Assembly: GCA_016700055.1 (NCBI GenBank)
Contig: CP064997.1
Location: forward strand, 1,116,001-1,180,000
Source: Actinomycetota bacterium
GTDB lineage: Bacteria; Actinomycetota; Acidimicrobiia; Acidimicrobiales; Ilumatobacteraceae
Length of the DNA: 64,000 nt
Reading direction: 5' to 3'
How positions within the stretch are numbered: position 1 is the stretch's first letter; each line of letters starts with the position of its first letter. The translations under genes were made by a program, and so were the position numbers. The notes under the pieces were generated by a model, which saw only the letters and a list, made by a program, of their open reading frames with translations, was not told the origin of the DNA and did no database searches. Positions 34,328-43,479 of the stretch are shown here, piece by piece.

Positions 34328-36040
34328 CTAACCGGAAGGGGCGCACTCCGCGACGGCACCAGCATCCTCGGTGCGCGTGATCAACCAGAGCTCGGTGCGT
34401 GACCCGGGCAGGATCCCGCCGGAGTGGAACGGGCCGAACACGGCCAAGCCGGACAGGTCTTCGGGCGGTGACGCCAGCACGACCGCCCGGCGGTTCATCT
34501 CGACGAACACCGATTGGTTCTCGGTAGGGGGAAGACCGTCCTCGGGGGCGACGTGCTGACGACTCGAATCGACGACTCCCGTGCTGTGCATGCCGTCCCA
34601 GACGAACCCACCGTCGATCTGTTCGGGTGGAATGCCTGCACAGTGCGCGACGGCGGCGGCATCGGTGAGCGCCGGCACGGACGAGGCGGAGCGGTCGAGC
34701 TCCCAGTACGCGAAGAACGCCGCCATCAGGACTCCGACTACGGAGAGCCACGCGGTGCGCCCGGTGGTCGGTCGTGCAGCGATCGACGAATGATCCCTCA
34801 CGTCGGCGCCCAGCTCGTTCGCCACCTGGAGCAGGGCGACGAGCAGAGCCGCCGAGACGAGGGTGTAGCGGGTGTAGTACGCGGCCGTGACGACCGAGCT
34901 GGCCACCACCAGACCGCCTGTCAGGAGGAGCAGCAACGAGAGGTTGGTGAGCTTCGATCTGCCGTCCCAGGGGCGCGCCAGCCCCGACCAAAGGGCCTGG
35001 CAGGCCAGCCGCAGGGACCAGGGGGTGGTCAGCAAGAGCCCGAAGGCCAGCACCCACTTGACCGTGCCTCCTTCCTCGATCAGCTCACCGACCAGCGATG
35101 GTTCGGTCAGCAGCGGGCGAGTGGGCGAGAACGGGGCAGCTACCAGCCCGATCAGCACCAGACACCAGTACGGGGCTGCCGGCAAGGTTCGCAGCCAGCG
35201 GCGGGGCTGGCCGAAGAGGAACGGCAGGGGCACGAGGGCGAACGTCACCAGCGCCCCGTAAAGGGCCGCGATCGAAGAGCGCGGAGCAAAGACGAGCATT
35301 TCGGATCCGCCGTTGGCCAGACCGCGCCGCCAGATGTAGAGCGGCAGCGCCAAGGCGAGGAAGCAGCTCGCGTAGCACCACCAAGCCACACTCCTTCCCC
35401 GGCGGGCCGTCCAGAGCACGAAGGTGACGGCGACGGCCGTAGCGGCCGCATGCTGGCGCACGGAGAAGGCATATGCGGCGCAAAGGGCGCCGACGACGGC
35501 GAGGATGACCTCGGTCCGCCTCGTCAGCCGCGGCGCGGTGAGGATGCGCATCGCGAGGGCCACAGACCAGAGTGCCCCCGCGAAGTAGAACGTGTCGGCC
35601 AGGTAGGTGCCTGCTATCCCGACGAACCCGGTGTAGGTGCCGACCACGGCGATGGGCAGCAGGCGTCGGCGGACACCGAGCGAACCGACCAGGTCGCGCA
35701 GCCCGAGCAAGGCGACGAAGCCCATGAACGCCCCGAGGAGGTAGAGCTGGTAGTCGCCGTAACCGACCAGGCTCACCCACCATTCCGTCACCGGCAGCAC
35801 GCCCACCAGCGTGAGGTCGTTCCAGCCGACGAGCACGATGTCGCCGGTGCGGTGGAACGTGTCGAAGATCCGCTCGTACGCCCAGGCGTCGCCGGCGGGG
35901 AAGCGCCCCGCTCCGACGACGGCGCGCCAGACGAGGGGTAGAACGCTCAGCGCAGCCGCAAGTAGGAGCTCCGCGCTCGCCGACGCGAGTCCTTCAGCGC
36001 GGCTTCGCCGTTGCCGAAGTGCCGCTTCACCGTCCGCCAT
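34328..36040 (-). CDS. Multipass membrane protein of the polysaccharide locus
   Basis: 570 aa from the ATG at 36040, with a TAGCCT box 11 bp upstream. About eleven to twelve hydrophobic segments run from residue 20 to about 450, followed by a soluble tail of about 110 residues. An early acidic/aromatic loop (GRFPAGDAWAYERIFDTFHR) sits where GT-C glycosyltransferases have catalytic acidic residues, but I cannot assign a named family. It may be a GT-C-type lipid-linked sugar transferase or a second polymerase. A longer reading frame enters the DUF1996 repeat upstream and is not a real extension. Confidence 0.72.
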   Translation of the reverse strand: MADGEAALRQRRSRAEGLASASAELLLAAALSVLPLVWRAVVGAGRFPAGDAWAYERIFDTFHRTGDIVLVGWNDLTLVGVLPVTEWWVSLVGYGDYQLYLLGAFMGFVALLGLRDLVGSLGVRRRLLPIAVVGTYTGFVGIAGTYLADTFYFAGALWSVALAMRILTAPRLTRRTEVILAVVGALCAAYAFSVRQHAAATAVAVTFVLWTARRGRSVAWWCYASCFLALALPLYIWRRGLANGGSEMLVFAPRSSIAALYGALVTFALVPLPFLFGQPRRWLRTLPAAPYWCLVLIGLVAAPFSPTRPLLTEPSLVGELIEEGGTVKWVLAFGLLLTTPWSLRLACQALWSGLARPWDGRSKLTNLSLLLLLTGGLVVASSVVTAAYYTRYTLVSAALLVALLQVANELGADVRDHSSIAARPTTGRTAWLSVVGVLMAAFFAYWELDRSASSVPALTDAAAVAHCAGIPPEQIDGGFVWDGMHSTGVVDSSRQHVAPEDGLPPTENQSVFVEMNRRAVVLASPPEDLSGLAVFGPFHSGGILPGSRTELWLITRTEDAGAVAECAPSG

Positions 36041-36120
36041 AGTCGTGGCGGAGGCTAGTACCCCAACCGTCGTCGGGTCCCTCGGCCGAACACCCGTCCG
36101 GACGAGGGACCCGACGCGGG

Positions 36121-37072
36121 TCAGTTGAGGGGTGGGGCGATGGTGTGGGGTCCGGTGTAGTCGGGGGGGTCGAGCAGTCGTTGACCGTTGCCGATCTGGC
36201 CGCCTTGGCAGTTGAGCATGCCGTTGATGCACTTGGCGACCCAGGTGTCTTGGATGGTTGGGTCCCACGCTCCGAACCAGTCGGAGTGGAACGTGGACCC
36301 GTTGGCGTGGGTCATCCCCGGCATCTGGTCGGAGTCCAGGTGCCAGTTGCGTGAGTTGCCGTCGTGGGAGAACCACGCCCCAACGTGAACTCGGGCAGCA
36401 TCACCGGATGCGTGGCCGGGCACGACAGGTGCCCGGTGTGAGGATCGGCGCTGCGGTAGGCGAGATGGCTGCGATGGTTCGCGCTGTCGAGGTTGCGGCC
36501 GTCCCAACACGTAGGGAACGTCAACGAGACGCCCACGCACACCGGAACCGCAGTTGGGGATCTGCTGGGAGCTCGCCCCACCGCTCTCACACGCCCACGA
36601 GAAGTGCGTCGGTGTCGAAGGGTTGGCCATGTCGTAGCCGGCGATCATCCGCAACCCTGCCGGCATCGAGCGGATCGCCCGGATCTGGGCCTGGTACTGG
36701 GCGCCGGCACCGATCGAACCCTTGTAGTAGACGATCAGGTAGTCGGGGGTGACCACCTTGCCGGAGGCGTCGATCAGCGCGGGCATCCAGTACGCGGAGC
36801 GGTTGATCGGCCCGCCGTGGCAGGTGCTCGAACCAGTCGTGCGCAGCGACTCGTACGTCGAGTTCGCGTTGGCCAAGGTGTTGCCGAAGAACATGTGCAG
36901 ATGCGACTGGCCTGCCTGACCCGGGTACACGATCGGGTCGTCGTAGGCCAGGTGCGAGTACTCACAGATCGCCCGGAAGTTCCCCGACGGCTCCCGCGCC
37001 GACGACTCCGGAACCCGATCAGCCACCAAGAACCGACCGACATCGAAGTTGCTCCCCACCGGCGTCACCGAA
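36121..37072 (-). repeat. Inverted ~0.95 kb repeat, copy 2 (DUF1996-coding)
   Basis: 952 bp matching 14717-15671 in inverse orientation; the 3-bp length difference equals the two indels. Long stretches are identical, suggesting recent duplication or gene conversion. Confidence 0.9.
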
Positions 37073-37311
37073 CCACCCGGTGCTCCAGCGGTGGCTCCAC
37101 CCTGCGCGGGGGACTGGGGAACCTGCGGCGGGGTTGGTGTCCACGGGTTCGGCAACCGAGTGGCCCCCTGCGTGGCCTGAGCCCCCGGCGGCCGAGGCCG
37201 CGGCGGAACCGTGCACGAAGCACCGACGAGGAGGGCGCAGAACGCCACGGCGGCGAACCCGACCCACCTCGGTCGGTTCCCTCCCCGGACTGTTGACCCG
37301 AACTTCTTCAT
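36121..37311 (-). CDS. DUF1996 secreted protein, copy 2, with internal scrambled segment
   Basis: 396 aa from the ATG at 37311, with GGAGGT 8 bp upstream. Residues 1-40 form a membrane-export signal ending near a Cys (VGASC), so it may be a lipoprotein, although the lipobox is weak. A short Pro-rich linker leads to a DUF1996 domain almost identical to that of the 13.4-15.7 kb gene, but without the three N-terminal repeats. Relative to copy 1 it lacks 2 bp near 36533 and 1 bp near 36379. About 50 codons are therefore read in the wrong frame before the original frame resumes. The protein may be non-functional, or the indels may be assembly errors. Confidence 0.75.
   Translation of the reverse strand: MKKFGSTVRGGNRPRWVGFAAVAFCALLVGASCTVPPRPRPPGAQATQGATRLPNPWTPTPPQVPQSPAQGGATAGAPGGSVTPVGSNFDVGRFLVADRVPESSAREPSGNFRAICEYSHLAYDDPIVYPGQAGQSHLHMFFGNTLANANSTYESLRTTGSSTCHGGPINRSAYWMPALIDASGKVVTPDYLIVYYKGSIGAGAQYQAQIRAIRSMPAGLRMIAGYDMANPSTPTHFSWACESGGASSQQIPNCGSGVRGRLVDVPYVLGRPQPRQREPSQPSRLPQRRSSHRAPVVPGHASGDAARVHVGAWFSHDGNSRNWHLDSDQMPGMTHANGSTFHSDWFGAWDPTIQDTWVAKCINGMLNCQGGQIGNGQRLLDPPDYTGPHTIAPPLN
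36381..36533 (-). other. Out-of-frame segment between two compensating indels
   Basis: Between the 2-bp and 1-bp deletions the nucleotide sequence still matches copy 1, but the open frame is shifted. The original protein sequence (SLTFPTCWDGRNLDSANHR and onward) is found only in another minus-strand frame. Confidence 0.8.
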
Positions 37312-37655
37312 AGACGATGACCTCCGCTTCGACTGTCTCCGGCCGGCACTCGTGCCGCCCGGACACCGCCCGTCATCAAATCGTAACATGTTGACCGGGC
37401 CGCGCGTGGGATCGAGTCGACGTAGCTGGCGAGCGTACTCCCGTGGCACCGACGATGGAGCACGCTTACCGATGTGTTTCGAATTCGCACGCGATGCACC
37501 AGAACCATCACTTTGAGTGAGAATTCGACGGGAATAGGCTACAAATATCGCTCGGTGTGAGATATTTGAGTGACTAAAGGCCCTATTCAGAGTACCTTCA
37601 CCCTTCCGGGCCAAACCGATTTCGGTGGCGCCTGGGACGGGTGGAGGAAGGACCG
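37312..37655. promoter_or_regulatory. Divergent intergenic region, unusually AT-rich core
   Basis: 344 bp separate the DUF1996 copy 2 gene (minus) from the sugar transferase gene (plus). The stretch 37480-37610 is much richer in A/T than the rest of the window and contains two GAGTGA words (about 37515 and 37568). It most likely holds both promoters. I see no gene in it and no convincing -35/-10 pair. Confidence 0.5.
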
Positions 37656-39227
37656 GTGCGAGCGAGTAGGGGTTCCCGACGATCGATCGGTCCGTCCTAT
37701 CCCGCGCCGGTGGTTACGGAGTCCTTCGCTCCGCCGACGTGGCCCTCGGCCGCTGCGGTGCCGGCGCCATCGCCGGGCACCGTCGCTGAAGGCAGCCAGC
37801 GGGCACTTCCGCCTTCTCCGGCGCCGACCCGTGTGTACGGTCCGGGCAGCCTGCGCCGGCGGCTGATGGTCGCGGACGCAGTCGCGATCGGCGTCGGCAT
37901 GATGCTGGCCTTCGGCTCCCAAGCGCTGCTGCGCCCGGTTCCCCACCACATCCAACTCGACCATCTGCTGCTGTCCATGCTCAGCGCGCCGTTCTGGTTC
38001 GGCGCGCTGGCGGCCAAGAGGACCTTCGCTGCTCGCGCGGTGGAGCGTCCGACCGAGGAGGTCGGCCGGCTGATGAGCGCGAGTGCGATCGGCCTGGGGG
38101 CCATGGTGGCCGTCGCCTTCGCGCTCAAGTACTCAAACCTCTCCCGCTTCTGGGTGGCCAGCGTCTACGTGTTCGTCACTTTGGTGCTGCTCGTAGAGCG
38201 CGCGTTGGCCCGAGCCGCCTTCAACCGCCTGCGCAGCAGCGGACGGATCAGCAGGCGAATCGTGATCATCGGCACCGACGCCCATGCGATCGGCATGATG
38301 CACTCGCTGCAGCGCAACCCTCACCTCGGCTACCTGGTCGTCGGCTTCCTCGGAGACGACGACCTCGGTGAACGGGGCGGGTGCAGCGTGCTCGGGCCGA
38401 TCGACGACGCCGAACGGATCATGTCCGAGCACGACTGCACCGGGGCGATGGTCTCGCTCGCCTCCGTCGAACCCGCGGTCGTCAACCGCCTCGCGCGCCA
38501 GCTGACCGACGCCGGGCTCCACGTCGCCCTCTCGTCGACCCTGCGCGACATCGACGTCACGCGGATGCGCCCGCAAGCCATCGACGGACGCACCCTGATC
38601 TACATCGAGCCGACGGTGCGCGACGGCTGGCGGGGACGTGGCAAGCGGGTCTTCGACGTCGCCGCCGCCCTCGCAGTTCTCGCTCTCACCGCCCCGTTCG
38701 TCGCCATCGCTGCGTTGGCGATCAAGATCGAGTCGCCCGGACCCGTGCTCTTCCGCCAAGAACGCGTCGGCCTCGGCGGGCGTCGCTTCCGAATCATGAA
38801 GCTGCGCACGATGGTCGACGGTGCCGAATCGCAGCTGGACGACCTGCGCGAGCTGAACGAGATGGACGGTCCGCTGTTCAAGATCAGCGACGACCCGCGG
38901 GTGACGAGAGTCGGACGGGTGCTGCGCAAGTTGTCGATCGACGAGATCCCGCAGTGCTGGAACGTCGTGCGCGGCGAGATGAGCGTCGTCGGCCCGCGTC
39001 CCGCGCTGCCGAGCGAGGTCGCGCGCTGGGATGCCGAGGTGCACGAGCGCTTGCGTGTGCTGCCGGGTATCACCGGTCTGTGGCAGGTGTCTGGTCGTAG
39101 TGGCACTTCGTTCGAGGACTACAAGCGGCTCGACCTCTACTACGTGGACAACTGGTCGATCTTCCACGACGTCAGGATCGTGCTGCGCACGATCACCGCC
39201 GTCGTGCTGCAGCGCGGGGCGAGCTGA
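37656..39227 (+). CDS. Undecaprenyl-phosphate sugar-1-phosphate transferase (WbaP/CpsE-like, PF02397)
   Basis: 523 aa from a GTG at 37656 with GGAGGAAGGA upstream. After a Pro-rich N-terminus, four hydrophobic segments (about residues 70-190) and a CoA-binding-like Rossmann region (about 205-320) precede the catalytic C-terminal domain. That domain carries FRQERVGLGGRRFRIMKLRTM, DGPLFKISDDPRVTRVGRVLRKLSIDE-type segments, NVVRGEMSVVGPRPALP and a final GLWQVSGRSG. It should start repeat-unit synthesis by moving a hexose-1-phosphate onto undecaprenyl phosphate at the membrane. It sits just outside the inverted repeats. Confidence 0.9.
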   Translation: MRASRGSRRSIGPSYPAPVVTESFAPPTWPSAAAVPAPSPGTVAEGSQRALPPSPAPTRVYGPGSLRRRLMVADAVAIGVGMMLAFGSQALLRPVPHHIQLDHLLLSMLSAPFWFGALAAKRTFAARAVERPTEEVGRLMSASAIGLGAMVAVAFALKYSNLSRFWVASVYVFVTLVLLVERALARAAFNRLRSSGRISRRIVIIGTDAHAIGMMHSLQRNPHLGYLVVGFLGDDDLGERGGCSVLGPIDDAERIMSEHDCTGAMVSLASVEPAVVNRLARQLTDAGLHVALSSTLRDIDVTRMRPQAIDGRTLIYIEPTVRDGWRGRGKRVFDVAAALAVLALTAPFVAIAALAIKIESPGPVLFRQERVGLGGRRFRIMKLRTMVDGAESQLDDLRELNEMDGPLFKISDDPRVTRVGRVLRKLSIDEIPQCWNVVRGEMSVVGPRPALPSEVARWDAEVHERLRVLPGITGLWQVSGRSGTSFEDYKRLDLYYVDNWSIFHDVRIVLRTITAVVLQRGAS

Positions 39228-39249
39228 CCCACCGTTGCCGACCCTCCGC

Positions 39250-40962
39250 TCAACCGGCGGAACCGGCTTCCGCGGGGTACGGGAACCAGCGCAGGTGCTC
39301 GAAGTCGGCGTTGGTCGACGGCGGTTCGCAAGCCCGCAGCGGCGAAGCACGGGTTGCGTCGACGAGGCGGCGGGCCTCGTCGAGCACCTGCGCGAGCACA
39401 CCCTCGGGTGCCCGGCGCCGGTGCGACGGGTACGCCATCGCGCCCGACGCGTAGCTGACGTCGGCGAGGCTCATCGGCGGTGCTCCGGCCCCGTCGCGGT
39501 GGGTCCACAACCCGCTGTCGGGGTCGAAGCGGTAGTGCGCCAGCAGCTCTGCACCGGCGTCGGCGACGAGCGAGACCGCGTCGACGAGATACCGGAACGT
39601 GTCCTCGTCGATGAAGTAGTTGAATCCGACGCGTACCCAGCCGGGCTTGATCCCCTCGCAACCGCGGGTGATCTCGCGCTCGAACTCGTGTGAGCGCTCG
39701 AGATCGATGCCGAGCAGCCGGTGACCGTACGGGCCGGCGCACGAGCAGCCACCGCGGGACTGGATCCCGAACAGGTCGTTCAGCAGGGCGACGACGTAGT
39801 TGTGGTGCAGGTGCCGTTCACCGTGGCGCACGACGAACGACACGATCGACAGCCTGGCGGCACGGCGGTTGCCGAGGATGTCGATGTTCGGGTGCTCGCC
39901 CCACTCGGTGATCGCGCGCTGCACGAACGACTCCTCGCGACGGCGGATGGCATCGGTGCCGACCGCGTCCTTCAACTGGAACACCAGCCCGGCGCGGATC
40001 GAATCGACGATCGCGGGTGTGCCGGCCTCCTCGCGCTGCTCGACGCCGGGCAGGTAGTCGTGCTCGGTCGGGTTCACGTACGCCACGGTCCCCCCACCGG
40101 TGACCACCGGCACCCGGTTGGCGAACAGCTCACGCCGGGCGACGAGCACACCCGGTGTACCCGGCCCGCCGATGAACTTGTGCGGCGACAGGAAGATCGC
40201 GTCGTAGTAGTCGAGATCGGCGCCACCCGCGGGGGAGCCGACGTCGATCGCCACGTAGGGCGCGGCTGCCGCGAAGTCCCAGAACGACAGGGCACCGTGG
40301 CGGTGCAGCAGCGTGGACACGGCGGCGGTGTCGGTGAGGATGCCGGTCACGTTCGACGCGGCGGAGAACGAGCCGATCTTCAGCGGGCGCGCGGCGTGGC
40401 GAACGAGCTCGGATTCGAGGTGGGCGAGGTCGACGTGGCCGTCGGCGTCTTCGCTGATGGTCACCACGTCGGCGATCGACTCGCGCCAGGGCAGCTCGTT
40501 GGAATGGTGCTCGTAGGGCCCGACGAAGACGACCGGGCGCTGCTCAGGGGCGATCGCGTCGCTCAGGTGGTAGCGGTCGTCGAGCGCCGACGGCAGCCGC
40601 AGGCCGAGCACGCCGACGAGCTTGTCGACCGCGTACGTGGCGCCGCTGCCGCAGAAGACCACGGCGTGTTCGTCGGTGGCACCGACACTGCGACGGATGA
40701 TCTGGCGCGCCTCTTCACGGAAGTGGCTGGTCTGGCGGCCGGTGCCGGAGGATTCGGTGTGCGTGTTCGCGTACAGCGGCAGGACGACATCGCGCACGTA
40801 GTCCTCGATGAACGAGAGTGAACGACCCGACGCGGTGTAGTCGGCGTACACCACCGGACGGGGGCCGTACGGGCCCTCGACCATCTCGTCGCCGCCGACG
40901 ACGCTGTCGCGGACGTACCGGATCAGCACTTCCACGTCGTCGTCGGGCAGGTCGTCAGGCAT
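39250..40962 (-). CDS. Class V PLP-dependent aminotransferase (cysteine-desulfurase-like)
   Basis: 570 aa, longer than the usual 400 because of an extra C-terminal domain of about 130 residues. PLP-fold landmarks are VYADYTASGRSLSFIE near residue 37, FCGSGATYAVDKL near 103, WDFAAAAPYVAID near 225 with the pyridine-binding Asp, and SPHKFIGGPGTPG near 260 with the Schiff-base Lys. GIQSRGGCSCAG near 395 carries Cys residues reminiscent of desulfurase active loops. Function could be desulfuration, selenocysteine lyase or a specialised transamination. It stands alone and is convergent with the sugar transferase gene. Confidence 0.82.
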   Translation of the reverse strand: MPDDLPDDDVEVLIRYVRDSVVGGDEMVEGPYGPRPVVYADYTASGRSLSFIEDYVRDVVLPLYANTHTESSGTGRQTSHFREEARQIIRRSVGATDEHAVVFCGSGATYAVDKLVGVLGLRLPSALDDRYHLSDAIAPEQRPVVFVGPYEHHSNELPWRESIADVVTISEDADGHVDLAHLESELVRHAARPLKIGSFSAASNVTGILTDTAAVSTLLHRHGALSFWDFAAAAPYVAIDVGSPAGGADLDYYDAIFLSPHKFIGGPGTPGVLVARRELFANRVPVVTGGGTVAYVNPTEHDYLPGVEQREEAGTPAIVDSIRAGLVFQLKDAVGTDAIRRREESFVQRAITEWGEHPNIDILGNRRAARLSIVSFVVRHGERHLHHNYVVALLNDLFGIQSRGGCSCAGPYGHRLLGIDLERSHEFEREITRGCEGIKPGWVRVGFNYFIDEDTFRYLVDAVSLVADAGAELLAHYRFDPDSGLWTHRDGAGAPPMSLADVSYASGAMAYPSHRRRAPEGVLAQVLDEARRLVDATRASPLRACEPPSTNADFEHLRWFPYPAEAGSAG

Positions 40963-41001
40963 CGGACACGAGCCTACGGACCGGCCCGCTCGGGCAGAGC
41001 G

Positions 41002-42267
41002 TCAGTCCTCCAGGAGGACGGCGAAGCGGTCGGTGTAGAAGGCGAAGCGCTCCCTCAGCTCGCCGCGGTCGAGGCCGAGCTGGGCCGCGTCGTAGTCGAT
41101 CGCGCCGAAGCGGCCACGGGGGTGATCGGCCATGTAGTCGGCCATCGCCTGGCGCGAGCCGGTGTCGAGCGGCTGGTCGGCAAGTTCGTAGACGCGCTCG
41201 ACCGTGGACAAGTCGTCGGCCATGAACTCGTGGAACAGCACGTCGGTGGACTGCGCGGCGGGCAGCGAATCACGGTCGCGGACCGCGGCGCGCAGCATCT
41301 TCTCCAGCCGGTCTGCCCACTCCCGCCCGATGGCGACCGGGTCGACGACGGCGGCCGACATCCGCGCCCCGTAGGCGAGCATGGTCACCATCGACACCAC
41401 CACCGACACCGGGTCGCGGTGGGTGACCACGAACGTCGCGTCGGGGAAGGTCCGCGCGAGGGGGACCATCTGCTCCAGATGCTGAGGCGACTTCAACACC
41501 CAGCGCTCGCCGCCGCGCAGGAACGTGAGCACCTTCAGCAGCGTGCGCAGGTACTCGTAGTGCGGGGTCTGGTCGTGCGACTCGTAGTACGCCCGCCACG
41601 TGGGCACGTACGCCATCGACTCGAACAGCATCGTCGACATGTCGACGGCGAGTAGCTGGATCTCCTCGTGCACGTGGTCGGTGGTCATCTCGTGCATCCG
41701 CTTGAAGAGCGGCATCGATGCGTCGATCATGCCGACCGCCATGTCGCAGCGTGCCCGCCGCGGATCGGGCTCGCCGGGAGCGGGACGCTCGGCGTCGGAG
41801 AGCACCGGCTCGAGGCTCTCCCAGTAGGGCAGCGAGCGCAGGTTCGGGTCGGCGGACATCAGGTTGTGCAGGTGGGTGGTGCCGGTGCGGGGTAGGCCGC
41901 AGATCACGATCGGTCGCGCGATGTCGACGTCGTGGATCTCGGGATGGCGCGCCAGCAGGTCGGTGACGAGCAGCCGGTTCTTCACCAGACCGGTGAACGT
42001 GGAGAACATGCTGTACCGCCCGAACGCACCGAGATTGGCCTCGTCGCGCAACGACCGCAGCACCACGGCGAGCCGTTCGTGATAGGCGTCGTCCGCGGCG
42101 AGTTCGCTCAGACCGGTCTGCGCCCTGGCCTCGGCGATGACCGCGTCGGGCTCCAGCTCGACCCCCTCGGCGAGCGCGGCCACGACGTCGCGGATCTCGG
42201 CCACCTCGGCGGAGAACTGCGGCGCGGCAAGGTCGTCGATGCGCAGCAACGGCGGTCGCTCGGTCAC
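41002..42267 (-). CDS. Sulfotransferase-family protein (PF13469 type)
   Basis: 421 aa from a GTG at 42267. The 5'-phosphosulfate loop appears as IVICGLPRTGTTHLHNLM near residue 115. The 3'-phosphate motif is in RWVLKSPQHLEQM and FVVTHRDPVSVVVSM near residues 255-290. Such PAPS-dependent enzymes are numerous in Acidimicrobiia, mycobacteria and other actinobacteria, and usually act on lipids, sterols or saccharides. It is divergent from the DUF1214 gene. No partner indicates its acceptor. Confidence 0.82.
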   Translation of the reverse strand: MTERPPLLRIDDLAAPQFSAEVAEIRDVVAALAEGVELEPDAVIAEARAQTGLSELAADDAYHERLAVVLRSLRDEANLGAFGRYSMFSTFTGLVKNRLLVTDLLARHPEIHDVDIARPIVICGLPRTGTTHLHNLMSADPNLRSLPYWESLEPVLSDAERPAPGEPDPRRARCDMAVGMIDASMPLFKRMHEMTTDHVHEEIQLLAVDMSTMLFESMAYVPTWRAYYESHDQTPHYEYLRTLLKVLTFLRGGERWVLKSPQHLEQMVPLARTFPDATFVVTHRDPVSVVVSMVTMLAYGARMSAAVVDPVAIGREWADRLEKMLRAAVRDRDSLPAAQSTDVLFHEFMADDLSTVERVYELADQPLDTGSRQAMADYMADHPRGRFGAIDYDAAQLGLDRGELRERFAFYTDRFAVLLED

Positions 42268-42361
42268 CGCGATCCCACCCCTGCCATTCCGGCTCCCCCG
42301 TTCACGGCGAGCACGGTAACCGACATCTCCTAGGGTGCCCGGCTGGAGGTGGGCCGAAGAG

Positions 42362-43450
42362 ATGAGCACCGAGCCGCACAACCCTGAGTTCGCCACCGGT
42401 ACCGAGGTGCGTGCCCTGCTCGAGGCTCTCGCCGGGGCGGAGCGCAAGCTGTTCGAGGGTCCGAACGCGCCGGCGGACGACCAGCAAGTGCTGGAGGGCT
42501 ACCGCTGGATGTTCTCGATGCTCCAGGTCGCGCTCGACACCCAGGTGTGGAGCGACAGCCGCCGGCCCCGCTTCGTAGACATCGTCGGCCCGTACAAGAA
42601 GTGGGGTGGCGACAACTCCGACGCGTACTACCAGTACGCGCCGATCGACCCCACCCGCACCTACCGCGTTCGCGCAGTGGCGGGCGACGCGGCCTACTTC
42701 TCGCTGACCGTGTACGGCGGGCCCGACGACGGCCGCTACTCCGAGCGCATCGTCGGCACCGTCAACGACCGGCTGGTCGAGATGGGGCCGGACGGCCGGT
42801 TCGAGCTGACGCTCTCCCCCGCGGAGCCGCCCCCGGGGCACACCGGCGCCTGGCTGCGTCTGGAGCCCGACGCCGTCTGCGCGATCACGCGTGACTACCT
42901 GACCGAGCCGCGCCACGGCCGGCGCGTGGCCTGGGAGATCGAGTGCCTCGACGACCCGGGGACGTTCCGCGAAGACGACGCCGATCTCGCTCGCCGGTTC
43001 CGGGCCGCCCGCACCTGGTTCGAGGAGCAGGCGGCGATGGTCCCGCTTCCGCTCGGCCAGGCGAACCACGTCGACGAGCCGTACCCGGTGCCGAGCAAGA
43101 CGTTCGGCTGGGCGGCCGGCGATGCCGCGTACGCGATGGGCAGCTTCGACCTCGCCGACGACGAGGCGCTCGTGCTGCGCGGCCGTTCCCCGGAGTGCGC
43201 GTTCTGGAACATGTGCCTGTGGAACCAGTTCATGCACACGTTCAACTACGACTACGAGCGGGTGACGATCAACGGCGGTCAGGTGGCCTACGAGCCGGAC
43301 GGGTCGTGGGAGATCGTCGTCGCCGCGCGAGACCCCGGGCACCCGAACTGGGTGTCGACCGCCGGGCACCCCCGCGGCCGGATCTGGTTCCGCTGGTTCT
43401 ACCCGTCGGCCACACCCGAGCGCCCGACGACCGAGATCCGCAAGCTGTAG
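42362..43450 (+). CDS. DUF1214-domain protein
   Basis: 362 aa. The segment YYQYAPIDPTRTYRVRAVAGDAAYFSLTVYGG matches the start of the beta-sandwich DUF1214/DUF1254 family, and the C-terminal part ends in IWFRWFYPSATPERPTTEIRKL, as is usual for such proteins. The biochemical role is unknown; these proteins often lie beside fatty-acid or sterol catabolic genes in actinobacteria. The ATG at 42362 has GGAGGTGG about 15 bp upstream, rather far, and a TAGGGT promoter box lies near 42331. Confidence 0.75.
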   Translation: MSTEPHNPEFATGTEVRALLEALAGAERKLFEGPNAPADDQQVLEGYRWMFSMLQVALDTQVWSDSRRPRFVDIVGPYKKWGGDNSDAYYQYAPIDPTRTYRVRAVAGDAAYFSLTVYGGPDDGRYSERIVGTVNDRLVEMGPDGRFELTLSPAEPPPGHTGAWLRLEPDAVCAITRDYLTEPRHGRRVAWEIECLDDPGTFREDDADLARRFRAARTWFEEQAAMVPLPLGQANHVDEPYPVPSKTFGWAAGDAAYAMGSFDLADDEALVLRGRSPECAFWNMCLWNQFMHTFNYDYERVTINGGQVAYEPDGSWEIVVAARDPGHPNWVSTAGHPRGRIWFRWFYPSATPERPTTEIRKL

Positions 43451-43479
43451 CCGGCCGCCGGGCCGGCGGACACGGGCGA

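Noticed and set aside
34328..36376. Membrane-protein frame extended upstream into the DUF1996 repeat
   Set aside because: The extra 112 codons are the repeat read in the wrong frame. The ATG at 36040 has its own promoter-like box and a normal membrane-protein start.
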